Below are positions 46,277 to 55,758 of a DNA stretch of 64,000 nt, piece by piece. Made by a program: the position numbers and the translations under genes. Origin of the DNA: Burkholderiales bacterium (GTDB lineage: Bacteria > Pseudomonadota > Gammaproteobacteria > Burkholderiales > Casimicrobiaceae). The stretch is from positions 558,001-622,000 of the forward strand of contig JABTUF010000001.1 of assembly GCA_015075645.1 (NCBI GenBank). The letters run 5' to 3'. A model generated the notes under the pieces. The model did no database searches. It was given only the letters and a program-made list of their open reading frames with translations, and was not told where the DNA came from. Position 1 is the stretch's first letter. Every line of letters begins with the position of its first letter.

Positions 46277-47986
46277 ATGGCCACCCACGCCGCCACGCGC
46301 AACCTGTCCGGCCTCGCGCGGGCCCTCGCCCAGCACGGGCTGATGCCCGAGTCGGAGGCGGACGCGCTGCAGAACCAGGCGCAGTCGGCCGGCGTCACCT
46401 TCGTCGAGCAGATCCTCACGAGCAAGCGCCTCTCGCCGCAGCAGATCGCGGCGTTCGGGTCGCGCGCGTTCGGCGTGCCGTTGCTCGACCTCGCGACCTT
46501 CGACCTCGACCAGTTCCCGAAGGAGTACTTCGACTCGAAGATCTCGCAGACGCGGCGCGTGCTGCCGCTCGCCAAGCGCGGCAACCGCCTGTTCGTCGCG
46601 GTCTCCGACCCGGCGAACCAGCAGGCGCTCGACGAAGTCCGCTTCAAGACCAACCTCGTCGTCGAGCCGGTCGTCGTCGAGGACGACAAGCTCGGGCAGG
46701 TCATCCACAAGATCCTCGACGCGTCGGGCGCGTCGCTCAAGGACGCGGCCGGCCTCGAGGACCTCGACGTCGAGGTCAAGGAGGCCGGCGCCACGCCCGA
46801 GGAGGACGCGGAGGTCGAGGACGCGCCGGTCGTCAAGTACATACAGAAGATCCTCGTCGACGCCATCGCCGCGGGCGCCTCCGACATCCACTTCGAGCCC
46901 TACGAGAAGTTCTTCCGGATCCGCTACCGGATCGACGGCGAGCTTTCCGAAGTCGCGCAACCGCCGCTCGCGATCAAGGACAAGGTCGCCTCGCGCATCA
47001 AGGTCATCAGCCGCCTGGACATCGCGGAGAAGCGCGTGCCGCAGGACGGCCGGATGAAGCTCGTGCTGTCGAAGACCAGGTCGATCGACTTCCGCGTCTC
47101 GACGCTGCCGACGCTCTACGGCGAGAAGATCGTGATGCGGATCCTCGATTCGTCGGGCATCAAGCTCGGCATCGAGGCGCTGGGCTACGAGCCCGACCAG
47201 CAGCAGACGCTGCTCGCGGCGATCGGACGCCCCTACGGCATGATCCTCGTGACCGGACCGACCGGCTCCGGCAAGACGGTCTCGCTCTACACCTGCCTCA
47301 ACATCCTGAACCAGCCCGGCATCAACATCTCGACGGCCGAGGACCCCGCGGAAATCCAGCTCCCCGGCGTCAACCAGGTGAACGTCAACGAGAAGGCGGG
47401 ACTCACCTTCGCCACGGCGCTGCGCTCGTTCCTGCGCCAGGACCCGGACATCGTGATGGTGGGCGAGATCCGCGACCTCGAGACCGCCGACATCGCGATC
47501 AAGGCGGCGCAGACCGGCCACCTGGTCCTGTCGACGCTCCACACGAACGACGCGCCTACGACGCTGACGCGCCTGCAGAACATGGGCGTGGCGCCGTTCA
47601 ACATCGCCTCGTCGGTGATCCTGATCACCGCCCAGCGGCTCGGCCGGCGGTTGTGCGCGCACTGCAAGCGCCCCGAGGACATCCCGCCCGAGGCGCTCTT
47701 GCGCGCCGGCTTCGCCGAGGAAGACCTCGACGGCACCTGGCAGCCCTACGGGCCGATCGGCTGCGATCACTGCGGGGGCAGCGGATACAAGGGGCGCGTC
47801 GGGATCTACGAGGTGATGCCGATCTCCGACGACATGCGCCAGCTCATCATGCGCAACGGCAACGCGCTCGAGATCGCGGACCTCGCCCAGAAGGAAGGCG
47901 TGCGCAACCTGCGCCAGTCGGGCCTGCTCAAGGTCAAGGCCGGCGTGATGTCGCTCGAGGAAGTCGAAGCCTGCACCAACGAATGA
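46277..47986 (+). CDS. pilB: Type IV pilus assembly ATPase PilB
   Basis: 569 residues. N-terminal GspE-type MshEN domain, then the hexameric ATPase: ASDIHFEPYE, Walker A GPTGSGKTVS, Asp box, GEIRDLETADIAIKAAQTGHLVLSTLHTNDA, and the zinc pair CAHCKRP and CDHCGGSGYKGRVGIYEV. It drives pilus extension from the cytoplasmic side. First gene of pilB-pilC-pilD. Confidence 0.96.
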   Translation: MATHAATRNLSGLARALAQHGLMPESEADALQNQAQSAGVTFVEQILTSKRLSPQQIAAFGSRAFGVPLLDLATFDLDQFPKEYFDSKISQTRRVLPLAKRGNRLFVAVSDPANQQALDEVRFKTNLVVEPVVVEDDKLGQVIHKILDASGASLKDAAGLEDLDVEVKEAGATPEEDAEVEDAPVVKYIQKILVDAIAAGASDIHFEPYEKFFRIRYRIDGELSEVAQPPLAIKDKVASRIKVISRLDIAEKRVPQDGRMKLVLSKTRSIDFRVSTLPTLYGEKIVMRILDSSGIKLGIEALGYEPDQQQTLLAAIGRPYGMILVTGPTGSGKTVSLYTCLNILNQPGINISTAEDPAEIQLPGVNQVNVNEKAGLTFATALRSFLRQDPDIVMVGEIRDLETADIAIKAAQTGHLVLSTLHTNDAPTTLTRLQNMGVAPFNIASSVILITAQRLGRRLCAHCKRPEDIPPEALLRAGFAEEDLDGTWQPYGPIGCDHCGGSGYKGRVGIYEVMPISDDMRQLIMRNGNALEIADLAQKEGVRNLRQSGLLKVKAGVMSLEEVEACTNE

Positions 47987-48017
47987 TCCGGGGTCGCTGA
48001 TCCCGAGGGAGAGCGCC

Positions 48018-49247
48018 ATGGCCACCGCCACCACCGCCGCACGGAAGTCGGACGTCCGGGAGCACACGTTCCTGTGGGAAGGCGTCGACCGCAACAATCG
48101 CCAGGTCCGCGGCGAGATGAAGGCGGCTTCCGAGACGGTGGTCACGAGCAACCTCCGCCGGCAGGGCGTCCGCGTCACCAAGATCAAGCGCCAGACCTTC
48201 CGCGGCGGCAAGCGCGTGTCGGAACGGGATGTCGCGTTCTTCACGCGCCAGCTCGCGACGATGCTGAAGGCCGGGGTGCCGCTGCTGCAGAGCTTCGAGA
48301 TCGTCGCGCGCGGCCACAGCAACGCCCGCTTCTCGCGCCTGATGATGGACGTCAAGAGCCGCATCGAGGCCGGATCGAGCCTCGCCGACGCGTTCCGCCA
48401 GCACCCGGCCCAGTTCGACCAGCTCTACTGCAACCTCGTGGCGGCGGGCGAGAGCTCCGGGATGATCGACGCGATCCTCGACCGGCTCGCGACCTACAAG
48501 GAGAAGATCCTCGCGCTCAAGAGCAAGATCAAGTCGGCGCTGTTCTACCCGTCCGCCGTCGTCGCCGTCGCGATCATCGTGGTCTGGGTGATCATGATCT
48601 TCGTGATCCCGGCGTTCAAGGAGGTGTTCTCGAATTTCGGCGCATCGCTGCCCGCCCCCACGCAACTCGTCATCGACATCTCCGACTTCGTCGTGGCCTG
48701 GTGGTGGGCGGCCTTCCTGGTGATCGGCGGAGGCATCTTCGCCCTGTCGATCATGATCAAGCGCTCCGACCACGTGCGCTACACGGTCGACCGCCTGCTG
48801 CTGAAGCTCCCGGTCGTGGGCGAGATCCTCGAGAAGGCGACGATCGCCCGCTGGACGCGGACGCTCGCGACGATGTTCGCGGCCGGCGTGCCGCTGGTCG
48901 AATCGCTCGACGCCGTCGCCGGGGCGGCCGGCAACAAGGTGTACGCCAACGCGACGCGGCGCGTCCAGACCGACGTGTCGACGGGCACCTCGCTCACCAA
49001 CGCGATGACCGCGACGCAGCTCTTCCCGAACATGGTGCTGCAGATGGTGCAGATCGGCGAGGAGTCGGGCTCGCTCGACGCGATGCTCACCAAGATCGCG
49101 GACTTCTACGAGCGCGAGGTCGACGACGCGGTGGCCGCGCTCTCGTCGCTGCTCGAGCCGCTGATCATCGTGTTCCTCGGCGTCGTCGTGGGCGGCCTGG
49201 TCGTCGCCATGTACCTCCCGATCTTCAAGCTCGGCGCCGTGGTCTGA
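48018..49247 (+). CDS. pilC: Type IV pilus inner membrane platform protein PilC
   Basis: 409 residues. Two GspF domains: RDVAFFTRQLATMLKAGVPLLQSFEIVARGHSN and KATIARWTRTLATMFAAGVPLVESLDAVAGAAGN, three membrane helices, ending VVGGLVVAMYLPIFKLGAVV. It couples PilB to pilin assembly. Confidence 0.96.
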   Translation: MATATTAARKSDVREHTFLWEGVDRNNRQVRGEMKAASETVVTSNLRRQGVRVTKIKRQTFRGGKRVSERDVAFFTRQLATMLKAGVPLLQSFEIVARGHSNARFSRLMMDVKSRIEAGSSLADAFRQHPAQFDQLYCNLVAAGESSGMIDAILDRLATYKEKILALKSKIKSALFYPSAVVAVAIIVVWVIMIFVIPAFKEVFSNFGASLPAPTQLVIDISDFVVAWWWAAFLVIGGGIFALSIMIKRSDHVRYTVDRLLLKLPVVGEILEKATIARWTRTLATMFAAGVPLVESLDAVAGAAGNKVYANATRRVQTDVSTGTSLTNAMTATQLFPNMVLQMVQIGEESGSLDAMLTKIADFYEREVDDAVAALSSLLEPLIIVFLGVVVGGLVVAMYLPIFKLGAVV

Positions 49248-49268
49248 CGGCGGGGAACCGGTCCCGCG

Positions 49269-50111
49269 ATGACGTCGCTCCTGGATCCGGCGGTCGCGCT
49301 GCCCGCGGCCGCCGTCCTCGGGTTGTTCGTCGGGAGCTTCCTCAACGTCGTCATCCACCGGCTCCCGAAGATGATGGAGCGCGGGTGGGTCGAGCAGTGC
49401 GCGGAACTGGCGGGACGCGAAGTCGAGCCCGCGCCGCGCTACAACCTGGCGGTGCCGCGGTCCGCGTGCCCCTCCTGCGGCCACGCGATCTCCGCCATCG
49501 AGAACGTCCCGGTCCTCTCCTGGCTCGCGCTGCGCGGCCGCTGCTCCGCGTGCAAGGTTCGCATCTCGCCCCGCTATCCGGCCGTGGAACTCGCCGCGGG
49601 CGCGCTCGCCCTGGCCGCGGTCTGGCGATTCGGCCCGACCTGGCAGGGGCTCGCGGCCTGCCTGTTCCTGTGGGCGCTGGTCGCGCTGGCGTTCATCGAC
49701 GCCGACACCCAGCTCCTGCCCGACGACCTCACGCTGCCGCTCCTGTGGGGCGGCCTCCTCGCCAACCTGTTCGGCCTGTTCGTGCCGTTGTCGAGCGCGG
49801 TGATCGGCGCGATCGCGGGCTACCTCGCCCTGTGGACCGTCTACTGGCTGTTCAAGCTCATCCGCGGCAAGGAGGGGATGGGCCACGGCGATTTCAAGCT
49901 CCTCGCGGCGCTCGGCGCCTGGCTCGGTTGGCCGATGCTGCCGCAGATCGTCCTGGTCTCGAGCGTCCTGGGCGCGCTGGGCGGCATCGCGGCGATCGTC
50001 GCGCGCGGACGCGACCGGGCGGCGCCGCTCCCGTTCGGGCCCTGGCTCGCCGGCGCCGGCGCGATCGCGCTGTTCTTCGGGCCGCAGTTGAACGCGCTGT
50101 ACCTGCGGTGA
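49269..50111 (+). CDS. pilD: Prepilin peptidase/N-methyltransferase PilD
   Basis: 280 residues, about seven helices. GSFLNVVIHRLPKMMERGW, the zinc tetracysteine CPSCGHAI and CSACKVRISPRYP, and catalytic aspartates in DADTQLLPDDLTLPLLWGG and GKEGMGHGDFKLLAALGAWLG. It cleaves and N-methylates prepilins. The stop overlaps the coaE start (GTGA). Confidence 0.96.
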   Translation: MTSLLDPAVALPAAAVLGLFVGSFLNVVIHRLPKMMERGWVEQCAELAGREVEPAPRYNLAVPRSACPSCGHAISAIENVPVLSWLALRGRCSACKVRISPRYPAVELAAGALALAAVWRFGPTWQGLAACLFLWALVALAFIDADTQLLPDDLTLPLLWGGLLANLFGLFVPLSSAVIGAIAGYLALWTVYWLFKLIRGKEGMGHGDFKLLAALGAWLGWPMLPQIVLVSSVLGALGGIAAIVARGRDRAAPLPFGPWLAGAGAIALFFGPQLNALYLR

Positions 50112-50728
50112 GCGTGGTCGTCGGGCTCACCGGCGGCATCGGCAGCGGCAAGTCGGCCGTCGCGGCGGCGTTTCGCGCGCTCGGCGTCGAGGTCGTCGAT
50201 GCCGACGACGTGGCGCACGAACTCTCGGCGCCCGGCCGCGAAGGCCACCGCCGCGTCGTCGACGCCTTCGGCCGCGACGTCCTCGCCGCGGACGGCGCGC
50301 TGGACCGCACGAAGCTCCGTCTGCGCGCGTTCTCGGACCCGGGGTTCCGCGCGAGACTCGAAGACGCGCTGCACCCCGCGATCCGCGCCGAGATCCGGCG
50401 CCGTGTCGCGGCGTGGCGCGGCGACTACGGCGTGCTCGTCGTGCCGCTCCTCCTCGAGCGCGGCGGCACCGCCGACCTCGTCGACCGCGTGCTGGTCGTC
50501 GACTGCCCGGAGGACGAGCAGGTCCGCCGCGTCGGCCTCCGCAGCGCGCTATCTCCGGAAGAGGTCCGCGCGATCATGGCCACCCAGTCGTCGCGCGAAG
50601 ACCGTCTCGCGCGCGCCGACGACGTGCTCGACAATGGAGGTCCGCCCGAGGCGATCGCGGCCGCGGTCGCCCGTCTCGATCGTTCGTACCGCGCACTGGC
50701 GGCGGCGCGGCGCGGCGCCCGGCCTTGA
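50108..50728 (+). CDS. coaE: Dephospho-CoA kinase
   Basis: 206 residues. VVGLTGGIGSGKSAVAAAF P-loop, VVDADDVAHEL, and LVVPLLLERGGTADLVDRVLVVDCPEDEQ. Last step of CoA synthesis. GTG start overlapping pilD. Confidence 0.95.
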   Translation: MSVVVGLTGGIGSGKSAVAAAFRALGVEVVDADDVAHELSAPGREGHRRVVDAFGRDVLAADGALDRTKLRLRAFSDPGFRARLEDALHPAIRAEIRRRVAAWRGDYGVLVVPLLLERGGTADLVDRVLVVDCPEDEQVRRVGLRSALSPEEVRAIMATQSSREDRLARADDVLDNGGPPEAIAAAVARLDRSYRALAAARRGARP

Positions 50729-50776
50729 TCCGCCGGGCGAATCGCGGACAATGGCCCCGATTCGACGCGACGTCCG

Positions 50777-51535
50777 ATGATCCGCTACGAGCACCCGCTG
50801 AACGAGCGCATCCGCACGCTGATGCGGCTCGAGGACGTCCAGTCGCGCGCGCGCGTCTACGTGGCGAGCGACCTGCCGCAGGATCACCATGCGGCGCTCG
50901 CCGCCCTGTTCGAGATCGCGGACATCGCCGCGCGCGCCGACCTCAAGACCGAGTTGCTTCAGGAACTCGAGCGCCAGCGCCAGCAGCTCGTGCCGCTGCG
51001 CGCCAACCCGCGCATCGAGACCGGGGCGCTCGACGCGCTGCTCGCCGAGATCGACGCGGTCACGACCCGGCTGCTCGCCCCTTCGGGCAAGCTCGGTGCG
51101 CACTTGCGCGAGAACGAGTGGCTGATGGCCATCAAGCAGCGCAGCGCGATCCCGGGTGGCGTGTGCGAGTTCGATCTCCCCGCCTACCACTGGTGGCTTC
51201 ACCGCGAGCCGGCGTCGCGGCGGGCGGACCTCGTCGGCTGGTACGCGCCGTTCGAACCGGTGTTCGACGGCCTCGCGATCGTGCTGAAGCTCCTGCGCGA
51301 GAACGGACGCACGACCCGGCACACCGCCTTCCGCGGCGTGTTCCAGCTCATGCTGACGACGACGAAGATCGCGCAACTCTTGCGCGTCACCGTCGCGCGC
51401 GACCTCGCCTGCGTCCCGGAGATCAGCGCGAACAAGTACGCGCTCAACATCCGGTTCATCGGCGTCACCGGCCTCGACCGCGGCAGCGTCTACGACCGCG
51501 ACGTCGAGTTCGATCTCGCGTTCTGCAACCTGTGA
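50777..51535 (+). CDS. zapD: Cell division protein ZapD
   Basis: 252 residues. IRYEHPLNERIRTLMRLEDV, CEFDLPAYHWWLH, and the end VEFDLAFCNL match ZapD (YacF), which bundles FtsZ. Order coaE-zapD-yacG is standard. Confidence 0.95.
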   Translation: MIRYEHPLNERIRTLMRLEDVQSRARVYVASDLPQDHHAALAALFEIADIAARADLKTELLQELERQRQQLVPLRANPRIETGALDALLAEIDAVTTRLLAPSGKLGAHLRENEWLMAIKQRSAIPGGVCEFDLPAYHWWLHREPASRRADLVGWYAPFEPVFDGLAIVLKLLRENGRTTRHTAFRGVFQLMLTTTKIAQLLRVTVARDLACVPEISANKYALNIRFIGVTGLDRGSVYDRDVEFDLAFCNL

Positions 51536-51759
51536 CCCGGGCAGCGCCCCCGGTGGAGCGCGCGAAGTCGGCGACGCGGCCTTGCCCGCAGTGCGGGCGG
51601 CCGGTGGCGTGGGGTCCCGCCGCGGCGTTCCGGCCGTTCTGCTCGGAGCGCTGCCGCGCGATCGACCTCGGCGCCTGGCTCACCGAGGCCTATCGGGTCC
51701 CGGCAGAGGACGCCGACGACCCGGAGTCTTCGGGCGAGGATCGCCGGGAATCGACGTAG
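51532..51759 (+). CDS. yacG: DNA gyrase inhibitor YacG
   Basis: 75 residues. Zinc motif CPQCGRPVAW and FCSERCRAIDLGAWLTEAYRVP. Binds GyrB and inhibits gyrase. GTG start overlapping the zapD stop. Confidence 0.93.
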   Translation: MTRAAPPVERAKSATRPCPQCGRPVAWGPAAAFRPFCSERCRAIDLGAWLTEAYRVPAEDADDPESSGEDRREST

Positions 51760-51960
51760 ATCGCGCCCCTGGCTGCGCTCGGGGCGTTCGACAACCCGGG
51801 CGATCGCCCGATGGTGATCACGGGTTGGTTCATGCGAGCGATCCGGCGGCGCGATGATGATGGGCGCGCGCGAATCGACCGCGCCATCGGTGCACACGCG
51901 AGGAGTTCGCGCGACGTGGTCACGCATCACGGCGCGTCGCGACGTCGTCCCGGCTGCGGG

Positions 51961-51989
51961 TTGACAGGTCTGGCCGAGGTTGGTTTGAT
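51961..51989 (+). promoter_or_regulatory. Sigma-70 promoter of the second ligase gene
   Basis: TTGACA and TTTGAT separated by 17 bases, predicted start near 51996. The remainder of the 51760-52234 gap shows no other feature. Confidence 0.55.
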
Positions 51990-52234
51990 TGACACGCAGC
52001 GCGGCGCATCCCCCCGGCCCGCGGACGGAGGCGGGGATGTCGGTGCGCGCGCGGGAGGCGAAGGGATTCCCGGAGGCGCGGAATGCGGCATCCGCTGCGC
52101 AAGGCCAGCTCGCGAATGGGCGCCCGGAACCGGCGACATGCGCCGCGGGCGACCGGTCCGACATGCGCGACGCGGACGTTCCCGAGCGCGGCGGATTCAT
52201 CGCGGAACGCGGAGCCGGCCGCGGGATCGGCAGC

Positions 52235-53683
52235 ATGAATCTCACCGCCTGTCTGCGCCGCCAGTCCGGCGAGCGTCCCGATGCTCCCGCGATCGTATGC
52301 GGCGCCACGGCCGCAGGCACGCCCGACGGCCTCGTCTACAGCTACGCCCGGCTCGATCGGGTCGTCGATGCGATCGCCCTCCGCGCATCCGGCTGGGACG
52401 TCGGACCCGACGAGTTCGCGATCCTCGACTTCAAGACGCACCTGCCGATCCTCCTGCTGAGATTGGGACTCGCACGGGCGGGCATCCCGTTCGCCAACAG
52501 CTCGTACCCCGGCGACCCGTCGCCGAGCGTGCACCTCGGGCACGACGGCGGCCCGCCCGGCCGACGCAGGATCATCGCCACGCCTGCGTGGTGGACCGAT
52601 GCGAGCGGCGTGCCCGCACCGATGCACGCGGGCGGGGATGTGCTGCTCAAACGGCAGGCGACCTCGGGCACGACCGGCAGGCCCAAGCGCGTGCCGATCA
52701 CCCAGGCGATGTACGCAGCGCGCTGGCATCGTCCGATCGGCGCTCCGCTCCCGCACAACGCGAGGTTGCTGTGCGTGAGCGGGCCGGGGGGCCTCGGATT
52801 CGGCTACGCCCTCTCGGTCTTCGAGGCGGGCGGCACGGTCGTCCTCCTCGGTCCGGGCGACGATCCCCTGGGCCTGGTCGATCGCCATCGGGTCAACGTG
52901 CTGGTCGCCTCGCCCTACGCCATCGACACGACGCTCCGGCACAGGCCGCCGGACGCCGCGCCGCCAGCGTCCCTCGAGCAGGTGGTGCTCTCGGGGGGTC
53001 GCCTGAGCGTCGAGTTGCTCCGCCTCGTATCCCGCCGGCTCTGCGCGAACATCATCGGCATGTACGGCTCGACCGAGACCGGCCCGCTCGCGGCGGGACC
53101 CGTCTCCGCCCTGCCCGAGACCGACGGTGCAGCCGGCTTCCTGCTGCCGGGCGCGGAGGTCCAGGCGATCGATGATCGCGGTGACGTCCTCCCGCCCGGC
53201 AGGATCGGCCAACTGCGGATGCGAACCCCCGGCCTCGCCCGCGAGTACCTCGGCGACCCGGAGGCGACGTCCCGCGCGTTCCGGGACGGCTGGTTCCACC
53301 CGAACGACATCGGCACGGTGACGCCCGACGGCGTTCTCGTGATCACCGGACGCGGCGACGATCTCATCAATGTCGGCGGTTCCAAGTTCGCCCCCGAGGT
53401 GATCGAACGCGTGTTGCTTCGCGTCGCCGGATTGCGGGAGGCGGCCGCGTTCGGCGTCCCGGACGCGCTCGGCAAGGACACCCTGCATGCCGCGATCGTC
53501 GCCGACGATGACCTCGACGCGGGCGCGATCCTCGCAGCGTTTCGATCCACGCGCGGGATTCCGCCGCCCCAGGTGGTGCTCAGGGTTCCGCACCTGCCGC
53601 GCGGCGAGAACGGCAAGGTCGACCGCCAGGCGCTCGTGCGCCTCGCGGAAACAGCAGGGCGCCGGCCCGGCCGGCCCGCATGA
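52235..53683 (+). CDS. AMP-dependent synthetase/ligase
   Basis: About 482 residues from ATG 52235, where the conserved fold begins (MNLTACLRRQSGERPDAPAI). ATSGTTGRPKRVPIT is the AMP loop, IGMYGSTETGPLA the A5 motif, GWFHPNDIGTVTPDGVLVITGRGDDLINVGGSKFAPEVIE the hinge, and GENGKVDRQ the catalytic Lys. ATG 52037, with GGAGG upstream, would add 66 unconserved residues and is a real alternative. The ligase is shorter between the core motifs than benzoate-CoA ligase. Substrate unknown; converges on a Bug gene. Confidence 0.87.
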   Translation: MNLTACLRRQSGERPDAPAIVCGATAAGTPDGLVYSYARLDRVVDAIALRASGWDVGPDEFAILDFKTHLPILLLRLGLARAGIPFANSSYPGDPSPSVHLGHDGGPPGRRRIIATPAWWTDASGVPAPMHAGGDVLLKRQATSGTTGRPKRVPITQAMYAARWHRPIGAPLPHNARLLCVSGPGGLGFGYALSVFEAGGTVVLLGPGDDPLGLVDRHRVNVLVASPYAIDTTLRHRPPDAAPPASLEQVVLSGGRLSVELLRLVSRRLCANIIGMYGSTETGPLAAGPVSALPETDGAAGFLLPGAEVQAIDDRGDVLPPGRIGQLRMRTPGLAREYLGDPEATSRAFRDGWFHPNDIGTVTPDGVLVITGRGDDLINVGGSKFAPEVIERVLLRVAGLREAAAFGVPDALGKDTLHAAIVADDDLDAGAILAAFRSTRGIPPPQVVLRVPHLPRGENGKVDRQALVRLAETAGRRPGRPA

Positions 53684-53714
53684 CGCGGCGCATCCGCCGC
53701 GAACGACGGTCCTT

Positions 53715-54701
53715 CTATTTCGGCGCCAGTCCGATGTGACCGGTGAGCGCCTTCATGCGCGCGGCATCGCGGGCGACCGTTTCCGCGAGTTCCGCGGGCG
53801 TGCTTCCGACGAGCAGTTCGGCACCCTTCGCGTACCGCTCGCGGATCTCGGGCCGCGCGATCGCCCGCACGATGGCGCGGTGCAGACGGTCGACGACCGC
53901 GTCCGGTGTTCCTCCCGGCGCGAAGACCGCGCTCCAGACCGGCACCTCGTCGACGAGGCCGGCCTCGGTGAGCGTCGGCACGTCCGGAAGCTCGGGCAGA
54001 CGGGCCGGACCGGAAACGGCGAGCACGCGGATCTTGCCCGCCTTCGCCAGCGGAAGCGCGCTGGTCGCAGAAATGAACGACACCTCGACGGTTCCGGCGA
54101 CGAGCGCGTTCACCGCGGGAGCACCGCTCGCGTAGGGGATGTGCTGCATGTCGGCGCCGGTCGCACGCTTGAACGATTCCGCCGCGAGCATGAACGTGGG
54201 GGTCGCGCTCGAGTAGTCGACGGTTCCGGGGTGCGCGCGCGACCACGCCGCGAGTTCCTGCGGCGTCGAGACAGGCAGCGACGGATGCACCGCGAGGAGG
54301 AGGACCTGCCGCGCCACCAGCGATACCGGCTTCAGGTCGCGCTGGGGATCGTAGGGGAGCCTCGCGTGGATCGCGGGGTTGATCGCGAACTGCGAGCCCA
54401 GGCCGGAAAGCAGCGTTTGGCCGTCGGGCGCCGCGGTCGCCACGCGTTCCGCCGCGATGATGCCGTCGGCGCCCGGTCGATTCTCGACGATCACCACCTG
54501 GCCCAGTTCCGCGCTCAGCCCGTCCGCGAGGATGCGGGTCGACAGGTCGTGGCCGGAGCCTGGCGCCGACGGCGCGACGAGCCGGAGCGGCCGGTCATCC
54601 GCGGGCTGTGCACCGATGCCGGTCGTGACGCAAAGGAGCCCGGCGACGAACACCGCCGTGACGGTGCGCTGCAGCGCCCCTCCGGTACGAATCGTCCGCA
54701 T
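53715..54701 (-). CDS. Bug/TctC-family tripartite-transporter receptor
   Basis: 328 residues. Signal peptide ending GIGAQPADD, RPLRLVAPSAPGSGHD, VENRPGADGIIAAERV, LPYDPQRDLKPVS, IPYASGAPAVNAL and LPDVPTLTEAG. A second orphan receptor, divergent in sequence from the one at 12744. Convergent with the ligase gene and presumably serving it. Confidence 0.92.
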   Translation of the reverse strand: MRTIRTGGALQRTVTAVFVAGLLCVTTGIGAQPADDRPLRLVAPSAPGSGHDLSTRILADGLSAELGQVVIVENRPGADGIIAAERVATAAPDGQTLLSGLGSQFAINPAIHARLPYDPQRDLKPVSLVARQVLLLAVHPSLPVSTPQELAAWSRAHPGTVDYSSATPTFMLAAESFKRATGADMQHIPYASGAPAVNALVAGTVEVSFISATSALPLAKAGKIRVLAVSGPARLPELPDVPTLTEAGLVDEVPVWSAVFAPGGTPDAVVDRLHRAIVRAIARPEIRERYAKGAELLVGSTPAELAETVARDAARMKALTGHIGLAPK

Positions 54702-54821
54702 GTTCGCAGGCTCCCGGTCGAACCACCGAACCCCGGCCCGCTCGCCCTGCCGGGCCGCCCGCCGACGCGAGCATCGTAGCGCGCCCTGCGGCGCCTGCAA
54801 AGGACGCCCCGGGTCGATGCG

Positions 54822-55757
54822 TCACCGCACCCACGCCCCTCGCCGCATCGCGATGCCGTGCGCGCCGTGGTCGCGCGCGATCTCCAGGTCGCCGGCCGCG
54901 AGGCCACCCAGCGCGTAGACCGGCACGCGCGTTCCTTCGATCGTGCGCGCGAACCCCTCCCAACCGAGCGGTGCCGCATCGGGATGGGTCGGCGTCGCCT
55001 TCACCGGCCCGACCAGCGCGTAGTCGACGCGGAGCGACGCCGCGCGCGCGAGATCGTCGCGCGTGTGGCAGGAGGCACCGACCAGCATCCCCTCGGGGCG
55101 ACGCCGCGCCGATGCGAGCGCCGCCGCCGTCCAGTGGACCCCGTCGGCGCGAAGCCGGCGTGCGTCGTCGTCGCTGCCGTTGACCGTGATCTTCGCGCCG
55201 TGGGCGTGGACGAGCGGCACCAGTCGCCCGGCGAACGCGTCGCGTCGAGCCGCCGGCCACCCCTTCTCGCGCAACTGGACGAGCGCGAGGCCCCCTTCGA
55301 GCGCGCGTCCGGCACGATCGAGGAACGCGTCCTCTCCGAAGTCCTCGGCGCAGGTGATCCCCAGCACCTCCGGCAGCGCGAGCGCGGCGAGCACGCGCGT
55401 GTTCGCCGGCAGGAGCGGCGCGACGTCGAAGGCACCTGGCCGCTGCCAGCGGAACGCCTGCCCGTCGTGACCGTGCGGCTCGCCGTCGAACGCGAACACC
55501 CGGAAGAAGTGGAGTTCGACCTGCGCGTGCGGATACACGTACTCCTGCACGATCCACGGACTCGCGCGGCGCACGACGAGGCCGAGTTCCTCGGCGAGTT
55601 CGCGGTCGAGCGCGTGGCGCGGCGACTCGCCCGCCTCGAGCTTGCCGCCGGGAAACTCCCAGTAGCCGGCGTAGGGCTTGCCGGCGGGCCGCTCGGCGAG
55701 GAGCACGCTGCCGTCGCCGCGCAGGATGACCGCGGCCGCGACGCGCGTGATCGCCAC
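54822..55757 (-). CDS. Nudix hydrolase fused to thiamine-phosphate-synthase-like domain
   Basis: 311 residues. MutT half: GYWEFPGGKLEAGESPRHALDRELAEELGL is a full Nudix box (GX5EX7REUXEEXGU). C-terminal half: ThiE/TenI barrel (LVQLREKGWPAARRD, YALVGPVKATPTHPDAAPLGWEGF, VYALGGLAAGDLEIARDHGAHGIA). The fusion is common in betaproteobacteria at this locus; the first half sanitises 8-oxo-dGTP. GTG start at 55757, two bases from the ATPase stop. Confidence 0.9.
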   Translation of the reverse strand: MAITRVAAAVILRGDGSVLLAERPAGKPYAGYWEFPGGKLEAGESPRHALDRELAEELGLVVRRASPWIVQEYVYPHAQVELHFFRVFAFDGEPHGHDGQAFRWQRPGAFDVAPLLPANTRVLAALALPEVLGITCAEDFGEDAFLDRAGRALEGGLALVQLREKGWPAARRDAFAGRLVPLVHAHGAKITVNGSDDDARRLRADGVHWTAAALASARRRPEGMLVGASCHTRDDLARAASLRVDYALVGPVKATPTHPDAAPLGWEGFARTIEGTRVPVYALGGLAAGDLEIARDHGAHGIAMRRGAWVR

Positions 55758-55758
55758 G

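Noticed and set aside
52037..52234. 66-residue N-terminal extension of the second ligase
   Set aside because: Although ATG 52037 has a good ribosome site, the extension has no similarity to the ANL fold; kept as an alternative start only.
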